Shown: positions 38,356-48,227, numbered from the stretch's first letter. The stretch is DNA of 64,000 nt from Dyella amyloliquefaciens (GCF_004296575.1 NZ_SAYT01000007.1:558001-622000); one strand, 5' to 3'. Notes: generated by a model not told the origin, from the letters alone. A program made the numbers and translations.

Positions 38356-38684
38356 TTCATCGACACAACTCCCCGGAGTCCACCCTGTGCACAGCGGGGC
38401 AGCCAATGCCGCGATCAAAGATGTTTCATTCTGTGTCTCGGCAACTGCCCGGCTGCTGCCGGCCGCAGATGTGCTGGATGGCATCGTGTATTGCGGTGCT
38501 GCAGGATGCTGAACAGTGCAATCTCTCGATGTTTAGCTGGACAGGGTTTGCGAGGTTACGGACGACGTTGATCCAAGACTAAGACTCACGCGGGAGCGCC
38601 TGCAGTCGCTCCCGAAGCATGCGATATATTGCGAGGGATGTTGGCGGCCTACGCCGTCCGCAACCCTCGACAAGGATGGCATGT
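38356..38684. other. Non-coding stretch between gst and the secreted protein gene
   Basis: 329 bp with no credible gene. It contains CGGGAGCG/CGCTCCCG (38591-38614), an 8-bp stem with an 8-nt loop, and TATATT (38625-38630), a possible -10 for the next gene. No T-run follows the hairpin. Confidence 0.5.
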
Positions 38685-39647
38685 GTGAATTCTGGACAAC
38701 GATTCGCGGTTGGCGTGCTTTTGCTATCGATGTTTGTCAGCCATCTGGCTTTATCCGCAGAGCCGGTTGCTGACTGCGAAAAGACGGCCAAGGTGCAACT
38801 GGGCATGGCCGAAAAGCAGCTGAAACACCTGCTGGGAAATCCATCGAGTGTTGAACTGGGTGGAGGACAGGTCACCTACCAGTGGGCAAACGATGCAGGA
38901 GATTCGGTCCGCGTCCTGTTCATACGTGAGCCCGGTGTTACCTATAAGGACAGCAAGGCCGTCATGGCCTCCGTACGTTGCAAGGGAGCTCGCTCCGATC
39001 TTGTCGCTCCGGAATGGTCTGCGCGCGTCGGCATTCAGGCGTTGAGAACCTTGCCGGGCGGACGAGCCTTGCCTCTCCGGCTTCCGTTTGAGGAGGGAGA
39101 GTATTTCCTGGCCTATGCGGCACAAGAGCAGGACGGCAGGCGATATTTGGAGTATTTGCCCCAGGGGCAGAATCTCGGGCAATGGAGGGAAATGGTGTCC
39201 TCCTACCTGAATCCGCCTGGCGTGACTCCACAGCAGGTTTTCGAGTCGATCGAAACGGGACAGGCAAAGCTTGGGAATCCACATTTCAAGCGGCTTGCAG
39301 CGAACGCGGGCCGGATTTGCGCCGGTTACCCCGTATTGGGCAATACCTTCGTCGAGTACTTGACAGTGTGCTGGAAGTCTTTTGGCAACAACGCGTTGGA
39401 CATGGTCCACTCGATCCGCATTTACAACCCCTCAAGGCAGCAGCGGGAAGACTTCATTGCGGAGCACGAGGCGCAGGCTCAAAGGCGTGCTGACGCGTTG
39501 GATGCCATGCGTCAAGTGATTCCCCCGGACTTCAGCAGACAGGCCTCCGTCTATTTCACGACGAATGGCACAGAGGATGGCGACGTATGGGTTCCGGCCG
39601 AACGCCCGGCAAACGCGAGCGGCCAGATGGAGAAGTCTGCCGAGTAA
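38685..39647 (+). CDS. Secreted protein of unknown function
   Basis: About 320 residues with an N-terminal signal peptide (FAVGVLLLSMFVSHLALSAEP). I recognise no family. The first part after the signal (CEKTAKVQLGMAEKQLKHLLGNPSSVELGGGQVTYQW, seen here as KVQLGMAEKQLKHLLGNPSS) has the shape of a BamE/SmpA-like fold: a G-M-x-x-x-Q-L-x-x-L-L-G-x-P stretch followed by a Tyr-Trp strand. The rest contains paired cysteines (ADCEKT, SVRCKG, RICAGY, TVCWKS) and is rich in charged helices at the end. The start is uncertain: GTG 38685 sits 8 nt after AAGGA, while ATG 38676 overlaps that site. Codon use is less GC-biased than in neighbouring genes, which may mean recent acquisition. Confidence 0.7.
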   Translation: MNSGQRFAVGVLLLSMFVSHLALSAEPVADCEKTAKVQLGMAEKQLKHLLGNPSSVELGGGQVTYQWANDAGDSVRVLFIREPGVTYKDSKAVMASVRCKGARSDLVAPEWSARVGIQALRTLPGGRALPLRLPFEEGEYFLAYAAQEQDGRRYLEYLPQGQNLGQWREMVSSYLNPPGVTPQQVFESIETGQAKLGNPHFKRLAANAGRICAGYPVLGNTFVEYLTVCWKSFGNNALDMVHSIRIYNPSRQQREDFIAEHEAQAQRRADALDAMRQVIPPDFSRQASVYFTTNGTEDGDVWVPAERPANASGQMEKSAE

Positions 39648-39737
39648 GCGTGATGGAAGGGCGTGCCCTGGGTTCGAGCAGCCCGCGAGCCAGCTCGCAA
39701 TGGGCTGCTTCCCACCCGAATGCATAGGGTGCAAACA

Positions 39738-39770
39738 GAAAAAGGGCCGCTCGGAAGGGCGGCCCTTTTG
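39738..39770. terminator. Bidirectional terminator between the secreted protein gene and purB
   Basis: AAAAGGGCCGC (39740-39750) pairs with GCGGCCCTTTT (39759-39769) over an 8-nt loop. A and T tracts on both sides serve the two converging genes. Confidence 0.88.
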
Positions 39771-39790
39771 CTCATCTGCTGTGAGGTGGA

Positions 39791-41374
<1,584 letters not shown>

Positions 41375-41503
41375 TCATCATCCCAGCGAAGGCTGGACAA
41401 GCGCGTAGCGCGCAGAACGCCCGCAGGGCTACTCCGAAGGGGCGAGCGTAGTGAGTCATCCAGTGATTTGGCTCTCTGCTTCCGGGCGTGATGTTCCGGC
41501 CAG

Positions 41504-41760
41504 CTTGCTCGCCTGCCGCGGGCTTCCGCCGGCCTGCCGGCCGCCGGGTTACTTCTCTTTGCGTGGCCAAAGAGAAGTAACCAAGAGAAAGGCCACCCCG
41601 ATGCCGCGCCTTCCGGGCTATCGCCCGGAAGGTTCGCGGGCGGGTTGCGGGGTTTGTCGACAGGGCGTCCTGCCCTGACGACAAACTGGCCGGCGTCCTT
41701 GCCGGCCACCCTTCGGGCTGTTCCTCCACCCGCCCGCCGCGTCATAGGGGAGGGGAGATC
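41504..41760 (+). repeat. Type I structured repeat element, copy B
   Basis: Nearly identical to the copy at 32402-32660. The TGCC-loop hairpin is at 41530-41543 (CGGCC/GGCCG). Its 15-bp stem (GGTTACTTCTCTTTG with CAAAGAGAAGTAACC) is perfect, whereas copy A has one mismatch. The nested stem (41652-41686) has loop GTCCT in place of CTCCT. Confidence 0.85.
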
Positions 41761-42049
41761 AAAAGCCAAAACGAAGAGCCGACTCCTCTCCCTGTAGGAG
41801 CGCACCCAGTGCGCGACCGCCTTGCGCCCCGGTCTCGGAGGTCAAAAGCCAAAAGCAAACGCCAAAACCAAAGCTGAGGCTGAGCCGAGGGCAGTGTGAA
41901 TGCGCGACTCGCAGCAAACATCGGCCACGCACGCGAATGTTTTCCACAGCCCGTGTGGAAGCCCATGGGCGAAGCCTGTGGATAGATGCTCTAAATGCTT
42001 GATGCCAAAGCAGGCCGATACGCACTGCTACTTCTTTGCCCACCACGAT

Positions 42050-42326
42050 GTGCCGCGCAGCGGCACGAGCCTGTAAACCTCCCCTGTGTGGCGGTGAGGG
42101 GTGGACGAACAGGCCCCGCAGGGGTGCCCGACAAGGATGTCGGGCACTTTTCGTCCGGGCAGGAGCCCGGTCGAAAAGCCCGGCCGCCCCTCACGGACTG
42201 GCTGGGCCACAGGCCCGGCCAGCGCCACGCGGGGTGCTCTTTCTTTTGGTTACTTTTCTTTGAGCAAGCAAAGAAAAGTGACCCGGGCCGCGGCAGCGGC
42301 TCGGAAGCCCGCGGCAGGCGGGCAAG
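42050..42326 (-). repeat. Type II structured repeat element, copy B
   Basis: Read on the minus strand from 42326. It matches the copy at 33056-32782 closely except in hairpin stems: the TGCC-loop stem is GCCGC/GCGGC (42300-42287), and the following stem near 42220-42201 is 9 bp with loop TGT, where copy A has 8 bp with loop TGC. Confidence 0.85.
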
Positions 42327-42565
42327 GTCTCCGCAATGCCAGATCAAAAGCGAAAGTCACTGGATTCCCGCATTCGCGGGAATGACGATGCGGACCGAGT
42401 CGACCGGTCTCCTGCCCGGACGAAAAGTGCCCGACGTCGCGAAAGGCGATCGCGCACTGGGTGCGCTCCTACAGGAAGGGGGAGGTGATTGCGCGCCTCC
42501 CTTGGCAGCTCTCTAACGCGCCCCGACCTATAGTCCAACCCATCTCCCCGAGGACTCCCAAGGTC

Positions 42566-43963
42566 ATGAGCCAGTTCCGCATCGAACACGACAGCATGGG
42601 CGAGCTCAAGGTGCCGGCCAAAGCACTGTATGGCGCGCAGACCCAGCGCGCAGTCGACAACTTCCCGATCTCCGGCATGCACATGCCACGCGACTTCATC
42701 CGCGCGCTGGGTCTGATCAAGGCAGCTGCGGCCGATGCGAATTTCCTGCTCGGGCATGTGAAGAAGAACCAGGCGCACGCGATCCGCAAGGCCGCCCTGG
42801 CGGTGGCCGAAGGCGAGTACGACGACCAGTTTCCGATCGACGTGTTCCAGACCGGCTCCGGCACCAGCACCAACATGAACGCCAACGAGGTGATCGCCCA
42901 CGTCGCCAGCCAGGGCAGCCTGAAGGTGCACCCCAACGATCACGTCAATTACGGGCAAAGCTCCAACGATGTGATCCCGACGACCATCCATGTGAGCGCC
43001 ACGCTCACCACCAGCCAGAGGTTGCTGCCCGCGCTCAAGCATCTCAAGCGCACCATCGACCGGCGCGCGCGTGAATTGCGTAACGTGCCCAAGACTGGTC
43101 GCACGCACTTGATGGATGCGATGCCGGTGACGTTCGGTCAGGAGTTGTCGGGTTGGGCCGCGCAGATCGGTTCGGCGATCGAGCGTATCCAGGACAGCCT
43201 GATGCGCATGCGGCGCCTGCCGCTGGGTGGTACGGCAGTGGGCACGGGCATCAATGCCGATCCGAAGTTCGGCCTGGCGGTGGCGCGGGAATTGAAGAAG
43301 CTCACTGGCGTGAGCTTCGAATCGGCCGGCAATTTCTTCGAGGGCATGGCGGCGCAAGACGCGGCGGTGGAGTTGTCGGGCCAGCTCAAGACGCTGGCGG
43401 TGGCGCTCATGAAGATCGCCAACGATCTGCGCTGGATGAACTCCGGACCGCTCGCCGGCCTTGGCGAGATCGAGCTGCCCGCACTCCAGCCGGGTTCGTC
43501 GATCATGCCGGGCAAGGTGAATCCGGTGATTCCCGAAGCCACCGCGATGGTGGCGGCGCAGGTGATCGGCAGCGACGCGGCAATCACCATTGCCGGTCAG
43601 TCGGGCAACTTCCAGCTCAACGTGATGCTGCCGCTGGTGGCGCATAACCTGCTGCAGTCGATCGGCATCCTGTCCAACGTGAGTGTGCTGCTGGCCGACA
43701 AGGCCATCGCCGGTTTCAAGGTGAACACGGCACACGTAAAGGAAGCGCTGGCGAAGAATCCGATCCTGGTGACGGCACTCAATCCGGTGATCGGGTACGA
43801 GAAGGGCGCGGCGACGGCCAAGCAGGCTTACAAGGAAAAGCGGCCGATCCTCGACGTGGCGCTGGAGACGACCGGCCTGCCGAAGGCGGATCTGCAGAAG
43901 CTGCTCGATCCGATGGCGCTGACCAAGGGAGGCATCCATGGCGGTGGTGGCGGGGGCGGTTGA
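42566..43963 (+). CDS. fumC: Class II fumarate hydratase
   Basis: FumC interconverts fumarate and malate in the TCA cycle without an iron-sulfur cluster, so it survives oxidative stress. The 465-residue product has the family motifs FQTGSGTSTNMNANEV, HPNDHVNYGQSSNDVIPT, GRTHLMDAMPVTFGQE with the catalytic His region, and the signature GSSIMPGKVNPVIPE with its mobile catalytic serine. It ends in an odd run of glycines (HGGGGGGG), probably an unstructured tail. The ATG at 42566 follows AAGG. Its promoter must lie within or just after repeat island B. Confidence 0.96.
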   Translation: MSQFRIEHDSMGELKVPAKALYGAQTQRAVDNFPISGMHMPRDFIRALGLIKAAAADANFLLGHVKKNQAHAIRKAALAVAEGEYDDQFPIDVFQTGSGTSTNMNANEVIAHVASQGSLKVHPNDHVNYGQSSNDVIPTTIHVSATLTTSQRLLPALKHLKRTIDRRARELRNVPKTGRTHLMDAMPVTFGQELSGWAAQIGSAIERIQDSLMRMRRLPLGGTAVGTGINADPKFGLAVARELKKLTGVSFESAGNFFEGMAAQDAAVELSGQLKTLAVALMKIANDLRWMNSGPLAGLGEIELPALQPGSSIMPGKVNPVIPEATAMVAAQVIGSDAAITIAGQSGNFQLNVMLPLVAHNLLQSIGILSNVSVLLADKAIAGFKVNTAHVKEALAKNPILVTALNPVIGYEKGAATAKQAYKEKRPILDVALETTGLPKADLQKLLDPMALTKGGIHGGGGGGG

Positions 43964-43993
43964 GCCGACATCAACGCAACAGATCGCTCTACC

Positions 43994-44076
43994 TGTGGGA
44001 GCGCACCCTGTGCGCGACTGCGGAGCCTCATGGTCGCCGCTTCGTAAGGCCGTCGCGCACAGGGTGCGCTCCCACA
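43994..44076. repeat. Facing pair of TGTGGGAGCGCACC REP-like units after fumC
   Basis: 25 nt at 43994-44018 are repeated as the exact complement at 44052-44076 with a 33-nt spacer. It lies between the converging fumC and lipoprotein genes and could act as a transcript end. Confidence 0.85.
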
Positions 44077-44089
44077 GTGTTTCTTCGTT

Positions 44090-44653
44090 TTACTGCGCAG
44101 TGTCCTTGCGGCACTTCTCGACATTCGCATCGCCCAGCGCGTGCGCATAGGGCTTGAACGCTTCCAGCTGCGTAGCCAGTTCGTCCTGTGCGGATTTCAT
44201 GGTCGCCACGTCTTCGCAGATCTTCGCGGCCGCCTGCTTCACGTTCGCCGCGGCTTCCTCGGCCTTGGCACGCACGGCTTCGGCGCCTTCGGCACCGGTG
44301 ATCTTGTCGGCCGCGGCTGTCACGGCCTGCGTTGCGGTGGAGGCGCCCGCTTTGCCTGTGGCAATGGCATCGGTGCGCATGGTCTGCGCGGCGGCGTTGT
44401 AGCTTTGCAGCAGGGTGCGCTGCGCATCGTTTACGGCGACATCATGGCCGTCGATGGCAAGTTGTCCCTGTGCGTTCACCGTTGCATCGGGCACGCCGGA
44501 CGCCTTGATGGTGACGACCCCGTCATGCAGCGTGATGCGATTGTTGATGAAGTCGGTGCTGCCGCCCAATACATGCACGTCGTCGTCCGAACCGCTGCAT
44601 GCAGTGGTCAGTGCCGCCAGGATGAGTACGCAGGGCAGGTAGCGGAAAGACAT
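44090..44653 (-). CDS. Lipoprotein, DUF2884/YggN-like (shorter paralogue)
   Basis: A 187-residue lipoprotein: signal peptide FRYLPCVLILAALTTAC with a lipobox ending at Cys19. The mature part has DFINNRITLHDGVVTIKASG, then GQLAIDGHDVAVNDAQRTLLQSYN, the core pattern of the next gene upstream (44917), and an Ala-rich helical region. Both proteins end with a matching block: a cysteine, SAQDELATQLEAFKPYAHA, and a final cysteine, so a disulfide is possible. YggN-type proteins are periplasmic and uncharacterised. 263 bp separate it from that paralogue, so it may have its own promoter. Confidence 0.75.
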   Translation of the reverse strand: MSFRYLPCVLILAALTTACSGSDDDVHVLGGSTDFINNRITLHDGVVTIKASGVPDATVNAQGQLAIDGHDVAVNDAQRTLLQSYNAAAQTMRTDAIATGKAGASTATQAVTAAADKITGAEGAEAVRAKAEEAAANVKQAAAKICEDVATMKSAQDELATQLEAFKPYAHALGDANVEKCRKDTAQ

Positions 44654-44916
44654 GGCGGGACTCCTTGGCATGAGAGGGCAGCAGCGGAAGTGGCTCCGCC
44701 AATGACGCCTGATCGTAGCGGCGCGGGCCGGTATATCGCCTGTCCCTATGGTCATGAACCCACCAGACTGCTCGCCTGAAGAGATGCCCCACCCGCACTC
44801 CGCATCCATGCGGAAGGTACGGGCGGGACATGACCGTCAACCTTCGTCGCGCATCCGTCGGAAACCGATGGCAGAGGCGACCGTAACGACCGGCGCAGGC
44901 GCCGGATAAATCCTGA

Positions 44917-45603
44917 TCAGTCCGAGAACACGGCAAAGCCCGGCTTGCCGTTCTCGTCAGTGTGCTTGCCGCAATCGTCCACGTCTTTCTGCGTCATCGT
45001 CGCGTAGGGCTGGAAGGCCGGCATGGCGGCCGCCAGTTTCTGCTGCGAAGCCATCAGGTCGGGCATGCGCTTGCACAGTTGGATGGCGGCGGCCTCGATC
45101 TTGTCCGTCTGCGGCTTGATGTCGCTTTCGATTTCCTTGTCGCTCTTGCCGCTGAGCTTGCCGAAGATCGCCTCCCTGGCGATGCCGAGGCCCATGTTGG
45201 CGCTGTTTGCACCGATGTCCATGCCGGCCATGGCGATGCCCAGGATCTGCTGGCGGTAGTCCACCAGCAAGGCGTGCTGTTCGGGCGTGTCCTTTACCGG
45301 GCTGCCGTCGATCACCAGGGTGCCTTCCGGAGTGATCACGGCCTTCTCTCGGTGGCCGGTGCTGTGCGAATGGTTGCCGACGTGGACATTGGTGACGTCG
45401 ATGTCCTTGGTCGGCAGCTCCTGCTTGGCCTTCTCGATGCCTTTCTGGATCTGCGCGCCGATGAACGTCGGGGAGGTTTGCTCCTGCGCCTGTTTTACCG
45501 CCTGTGCTACATCGCTGTTGCCCTGGTCGGACTGGCTGCAGGCGGCCAGCGGCAGCAGCAGGGTCAATGCCATGAAGCGGCTGGCGAATGCGTTGGTGCC
45601 CAT
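44917..45603 (-). CDS. Lipoprotein, DUF2884/YggN-like
   Basis: A 228-residue lipoprotein with lipobox LPLAAC after SRFMALTLL. The mature protein has VTPEGTLVIDG-type sequence (AVITPEGTLVIDGSPVKDTPEQHALLVDYRQQILGIA read in parts), a long central helix with repeated Ala/Gly/Met, and the C-terminal block LCKRMPDLMASQQKL then PAFQPYATM and a last cysteine, as in the paralogue at 44090. Function unknown. Its start is 31 bp after the stop of the ABC permease gene, so it is probably the last gene of the YtrA operon and may work with the exporter at the membrane. Confidence 0.78.
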   Translation of the reverse strand: MGTNAFASRFMALTLLLPLAACSQSDQGNSDVAQAVKQAQEQTSPTFIGAQIQKGIEKAKQELPTKDIDVTNVHVGNHSHSTGHREKAVITPEGTLVIDGSPVKDTPEQHALLVDYRQQILGIAMAGMDIGANSANMGLGIAREAIFGKLSGKSDKEIESDIKPQTDKIEAAAIQLCKRMPDLMASQQKLAAAMPAFQPYATMTQKDVDDCGKHTDENGKPGFAVFSD

Positions 45604-45634
45604 GATGAATTCCCCTTGCGAATGCGTTTGGATG

Positions 45635-46594
45635 TCAGCTGTCGTCGCGGACCCGGCGATACCAGATGGCACCGGCGATCAGCACCGCACCGGCCAGCAC
45701 ACCCAGCCACAGGTTCGGCGAGGCGAGCAGGGTGTAGGAGTGCATCGGCGACAGCACGCTCAGCGGGTCGTGGGAGTCGCCGAGATCCTCCAGGGCGCTA
45801 TCGCTGTAGGCGATATTGGAGCCGGGGAACACGCTCAGCAGGGCGCGCTGCACGATGTTCTTCCAGAACCACACGGTCGGCAGGTTGAACAGGCCCATGA
45901 TGCCGAACCAGCTCACCAGCAGACCCAGCACCGCCGGCACCGCCACCGCCCACAGGAAGGGCTTGCTGCGCGTCCAGGCCGAGCAGAACATCAGCCAGCC
46001 CACCGAGGGGATGGCCCACAGTGCGTACAGCGGGATGTTGCTGACCAGCGTGCCGATGGCGCGGAACGGATGGGACAGCGTGATCAGCTGCCAGGCGTTC
46101 ACGTGGTGCATCGACAGCACCAGGGCAAAGATCACCAGCTGTACGAGGCCGATGATTACGCCCACGACCACGGCGATGACCGGTGCCAGGACCGTCGCGC
46201 TAACGACTTTCGACAGCACCGTGCTGGTGTTGGAGATAGGCAGCGATTTCCAGAACAGGATGCTGCGGTCGCGGCGATCGTCGTACAGCGCACCCAGGCA
46301 GTAGAACAGCACCACGATGCCCATGACCATGCTGATCAGTCCCATCGAGGACAGCATCGCGATGTCGAGTCCGGTGCCGATCTGCGCCAGGTCGCCCTGG
46401 TTGGCCTGCGCGATCATCATCTGCACGTTGTTGCCGCCGATGTTGAAGCCGTGGCGTGCACCGACCACTTCGGCCGTGATGATGGCCATGACGTTCAGGA
46501 CCAGGAACACCACGCCGGTGACGATCGGGGCCCACAGGAAGCCGCCCCGGTGCTCCCAGAATTCGCGTTTCACGAGCCAGTAGAAGGTTTTCAT
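45635..46594 (-). CDS. ABC transporter permease
   Basis: A 319-residue membrane protein, start MKTFYWLVKREFWEHRGG, with about six membrane helices (GFLWAPIVTGVVFLVLNVMAI; MGLISMVMGIVVLFYCLGALY; VLAPVIAVVVGVIIGLVQLVIFALVL in parts; PSVGWLMFCSAW; AVAVPAVLGLLVSWFGIMGLF; LWLGVLAGAVLIAGAIW). The YDDRRDRSILFWKSLPIS motif between helices 2 and 3 is typical of ABC-2 type permeases in YtrA-controlled systems. It overlaps the ATPase gene by 4 bp. The substrate is unknown; relatives respond to cell-envelope antibiotics. Confidence 0.9.
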   Translation of the reverse strand: MKTFYWLVKREFWEHRGGFLWAPIVTGVVFLVLNVMAIITAEVVGARHGFNIGGNNVQMMIAQANQGDLAQIGTGLDIAMLSSMGLISMVMGIVVLFYCLGALYDDRRDRSILFWKSLPISNTSTVLSKVVSATVLAPVIAVVVGVIIGLVQLVIFALVLSMHHVNAWQLITLSHPFRAIGTLVSNIPLYALWAIPSVGWLMFCSAWTRSKPFLWAVAVPAVLGLLVSWFGIMGLFNLPTVWFWKNIVQRALLSVFPGSNIAYSDSALEDLGDSHDPLSVLSPMHSYTLLASPNLWLGVLAGAVLIAGAIWYRRVRDDS

Positions 46595-47448
46595 GCGTAG
46601 GTTCCCTTCATGGTGGCAACAAACAGGTCGCTGACGGTGGGCCTGCGTACCTCGCCTATGCTTTCGAGCGTGGCGCGGTCGGCGCCGTCGAACAGGAAGA
46701 TGCTCTTGCCGAACACCTGGCGCTCGTCCAGCGGCTTCATGCTGCGTGCGGTGGCGGCCTGGTCGGCGCTTACCATCACTTCGGCGAAACGCTCGCCGAC
46801 GGCTTCCATGTCGGTATCCAGCACGATCTTGCCGTCGCGGATGAACATCAGGTCGGTGAGGATGTGTTCGATCTCTTCCACCTGGTGGGTGGTGACGATG
46901 ATGGTCTTGTTCTCGTCGAAATAGTCTTCAAGCAGGCTCTGGTAGAACTGCTTGCGGTAGAGGATGTCCAGGCCCAGCGTCGGCTCGTCCAGCACCAGCA
47001 GGCGGGCGTCGATCGCCATCACCAGGGCCAGGTGCAGCTGCACGATCATGCCCTTGGACATCTGCTTGACGCGCTGTTCCGGCTGGAGCTTGGTGCGCGC
47101 CAGGAAGGCCTCGCACTTGGCCCGGTTGAAGCGGGGGTGCACGTTGGCCACGAAATCGACGGCCTCGCGAACCTTCAGCCAGCGCGGCAGCACCGCCACG
47201 TCGGCGATGAAGCACACCTGTTCCATCAGGCGGTCACGCTGGGTGCGCGGGTCGAAGCCCAGCACGTTCAGCTCTCCCTGGAAATCGGTAAGGCCGAGGA
47301 TGGCCTTGAGCGCCGTGGTCTTGCCGGCTCCGTTCGGGCCGATCAGCCCCACGATGCGGCCCGACTCGATGCGGAAATTCACATGATCCAGCGCCAAGGC
47401 ATTCTTGTAGCGCTTATTGAGACCGTTGGCGGTCACGACCGCGTTCAT
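46591..47448 (-). CDS. ABC transporter ATP-binding protein
   Basis: A 285-residue ATPase. Walker A GLIGPNGAGKTTALKAI (residues about 34-50), the Q-loop region, a signature-like QMSKGMIVQLHLALVMA in which LSGGQ is replaced by MSKGM, Walker B LLVLDEPTLGLDI and the switch TTHQVEE. The SKGM variant is usual in YtrB/BcrA-like ATPases. It overlaps its neighbours on both sides by 4 bp (regulator upstream, permease downstream), so the three are translated together. Confidence 0.93.
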   Translation of the reverse strand: MNAVVTANGLNKRYKNALALDHVNFRIESGRIVGLIGPNGAGKTTALKAILGLTDFQGELNVLGFDPRTQRDRLMEQVCFIADVAVLPRWLKVREAVDFVANVHPRFNRAKCEAFLARTKLQPEQRVKQMSKGMIVQLHLALVMAIDARLLVLDEPTLGLDILYRKQFYQSLLEDYFDENKTIIVTTHQVEEIEHILTDLMFIRDGKIVLDTDMEAVGERFAEVMVSADQAATARSMKPLDERQVFGKSIFLFDGADRATLESIGEVRRPTVSDLFVATMKGTYA

Positions 47449-47831
47449 GACTGGCTCTCCCCATTGGCCGACGTGTTGTCCGACGCTTCACGCATCAGGG
47501 TCTTCAGATCCAGCCCGAGGCGCTGCAGGCGCGCAAACAGCGCCGGCCATTCCTCGCGCAGGAAGCGCTCCCGTTCGGACTTGAGCAGCGCTTCCCTGGC
47601 TCCATCGATCACGAACATGCCCAATCCCCTCCTTTTTTCCACCAGTTGATCGTCGACCAGTTCCTGGTACGCCTTCGAGACAGTCAGAGGGTTGATCTGA
47701 AAGTCTGCAGCAACCTGGCGTACTGACGGCAGCGGGTCGCCCTCGTTCAAGGCGCCGTCCAGAATCATCGCCACCACGCGTTCGCGGAGCTGGCGGTAAA
47801 TCGGGACGCTGTCGTTCCAGGTAATGGTCAT
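47445..47831 (-). CDS. GntR family regulator, YtrA subfamily
   Basis: A 128-residue regulator. The GntR winged helix is at residues about 10-75 (VPIYRQLRERVVAMILDGALNEGDPLPSVRQVAADFQINPLTVSKAYQELVDDQLV, seen here through PLPSVRQVAADF and NPLTVSKAYQEL) and is followed by a short helical tail instead of a large effector domain, which defines the YtrA group. YtrA proteins repress their own ABC transporter operon. A near-perfect 24-bp palindrome over the operon promoter (48187-48210) is the likely operator. It lies 4 nt after the small exported-protein gene. Confidence 0.93.
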   Translation of the reverse strand: MTITWNDSVPIYRQLRERVVAMILDGALNEGDPLPSVRQVAADFQINPLTVSKAYQELVDDQLVEKRRGLGMFVIDGAREALLKSERERFLREEWPALFARLQRLGLDLKTLMREASDNTSANGESQS

Positions 47832-47835
47832 ACGG

Positions 47836-48156
47836 TTATTCCTTGCTGATACGGCCGAACTGATTGCCAAACGAATAGTAGGGCATGGCCAGCTGTGCCC
47901 CGAGCACGCCATGACTGGCGGCGGCTTCCGTACGGAGCAGCGGGGTGGCCAGGGCTGCCACGCCGGCGTCGGAATACAGGGCGGCAGTGCGCAGATCCTC
48001 AGCCGTCGGGTGGACCACCACCGGAGCCAGGTCGATGACCTTGACGCCGTTGATCTCAGAAACCGGGAGACTGCGGACGTTGGAGTTGATGGCGGCCAGG
48101 CCTACCGTAGTGAACAGGGCAGCGGCGGCCAGTGCTAGCAGGTTATTCGCTTTCAT
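47836..48156 (-). CDS. Small exported protein, first gene of the YtrA operon
   Basis: A 106-residue protein with a signal peptide (ANNLLALAAAALFTTVGLAA) and a mature part of about 85 residues: VRSLPVSEINGVKVIDLAPVVV followed by an Ala-rich stretch and the end MPYYSFGNQFGRISKE. I do not recognise a characterised family. It sits first in the operon, directly after the operator/promoter and before the regulator, so it should be the most strongly expressed product. AAAGGAG lies 8 nt before the ATG. A role as a secreted peptide sensor or as cargo of the ABC exporter is possible but only inferred from position. Confidence 0.8.
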   Translation of the reverse strand: MKANNLLALAAAALFTTVGLAAINSNVRSLPVSEINGVKVIDLAPVVVHPTAEDLRTAALYSDAGVAALATPLLRTEAAASHGVLGAQLAMPYYSFGNQFGRISKE

Positions 48157-48186
48157 GGCGGGTCTCCTTTAGTGACCTCGTGGACC

Positions 48187-48210
48187 GGTGTTGTAGTGAA
48201 CTATAACACC
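48187..48210. promoter_or_regulatory. Near-perfect palindromic operator of the YtrA operon
   Basis: GGTGTTGTAGT (48187-48197) and ACTATAACACC (48200-48210) are complementary at 10 of 11 positions around a GA centre. It overlaps the -10 of the minus-strand promoter, as expected for repression by the GntR regulator. Confidence 0.8.
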
Positions 48211-48227
48211 ATAATCGAAACGGTCAA
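48200..48227 (-). promoter_or_regulatory. Promoter of the YtrA operon
   Basis: On the minus strand TTGACC (48227-48222), a 16-nt spacer and TATAGT (48205-48200). Both hexamers are one base from consensus. The start codon of the exported-protein gene is 43 bp downstream. Confidence 0.75.
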
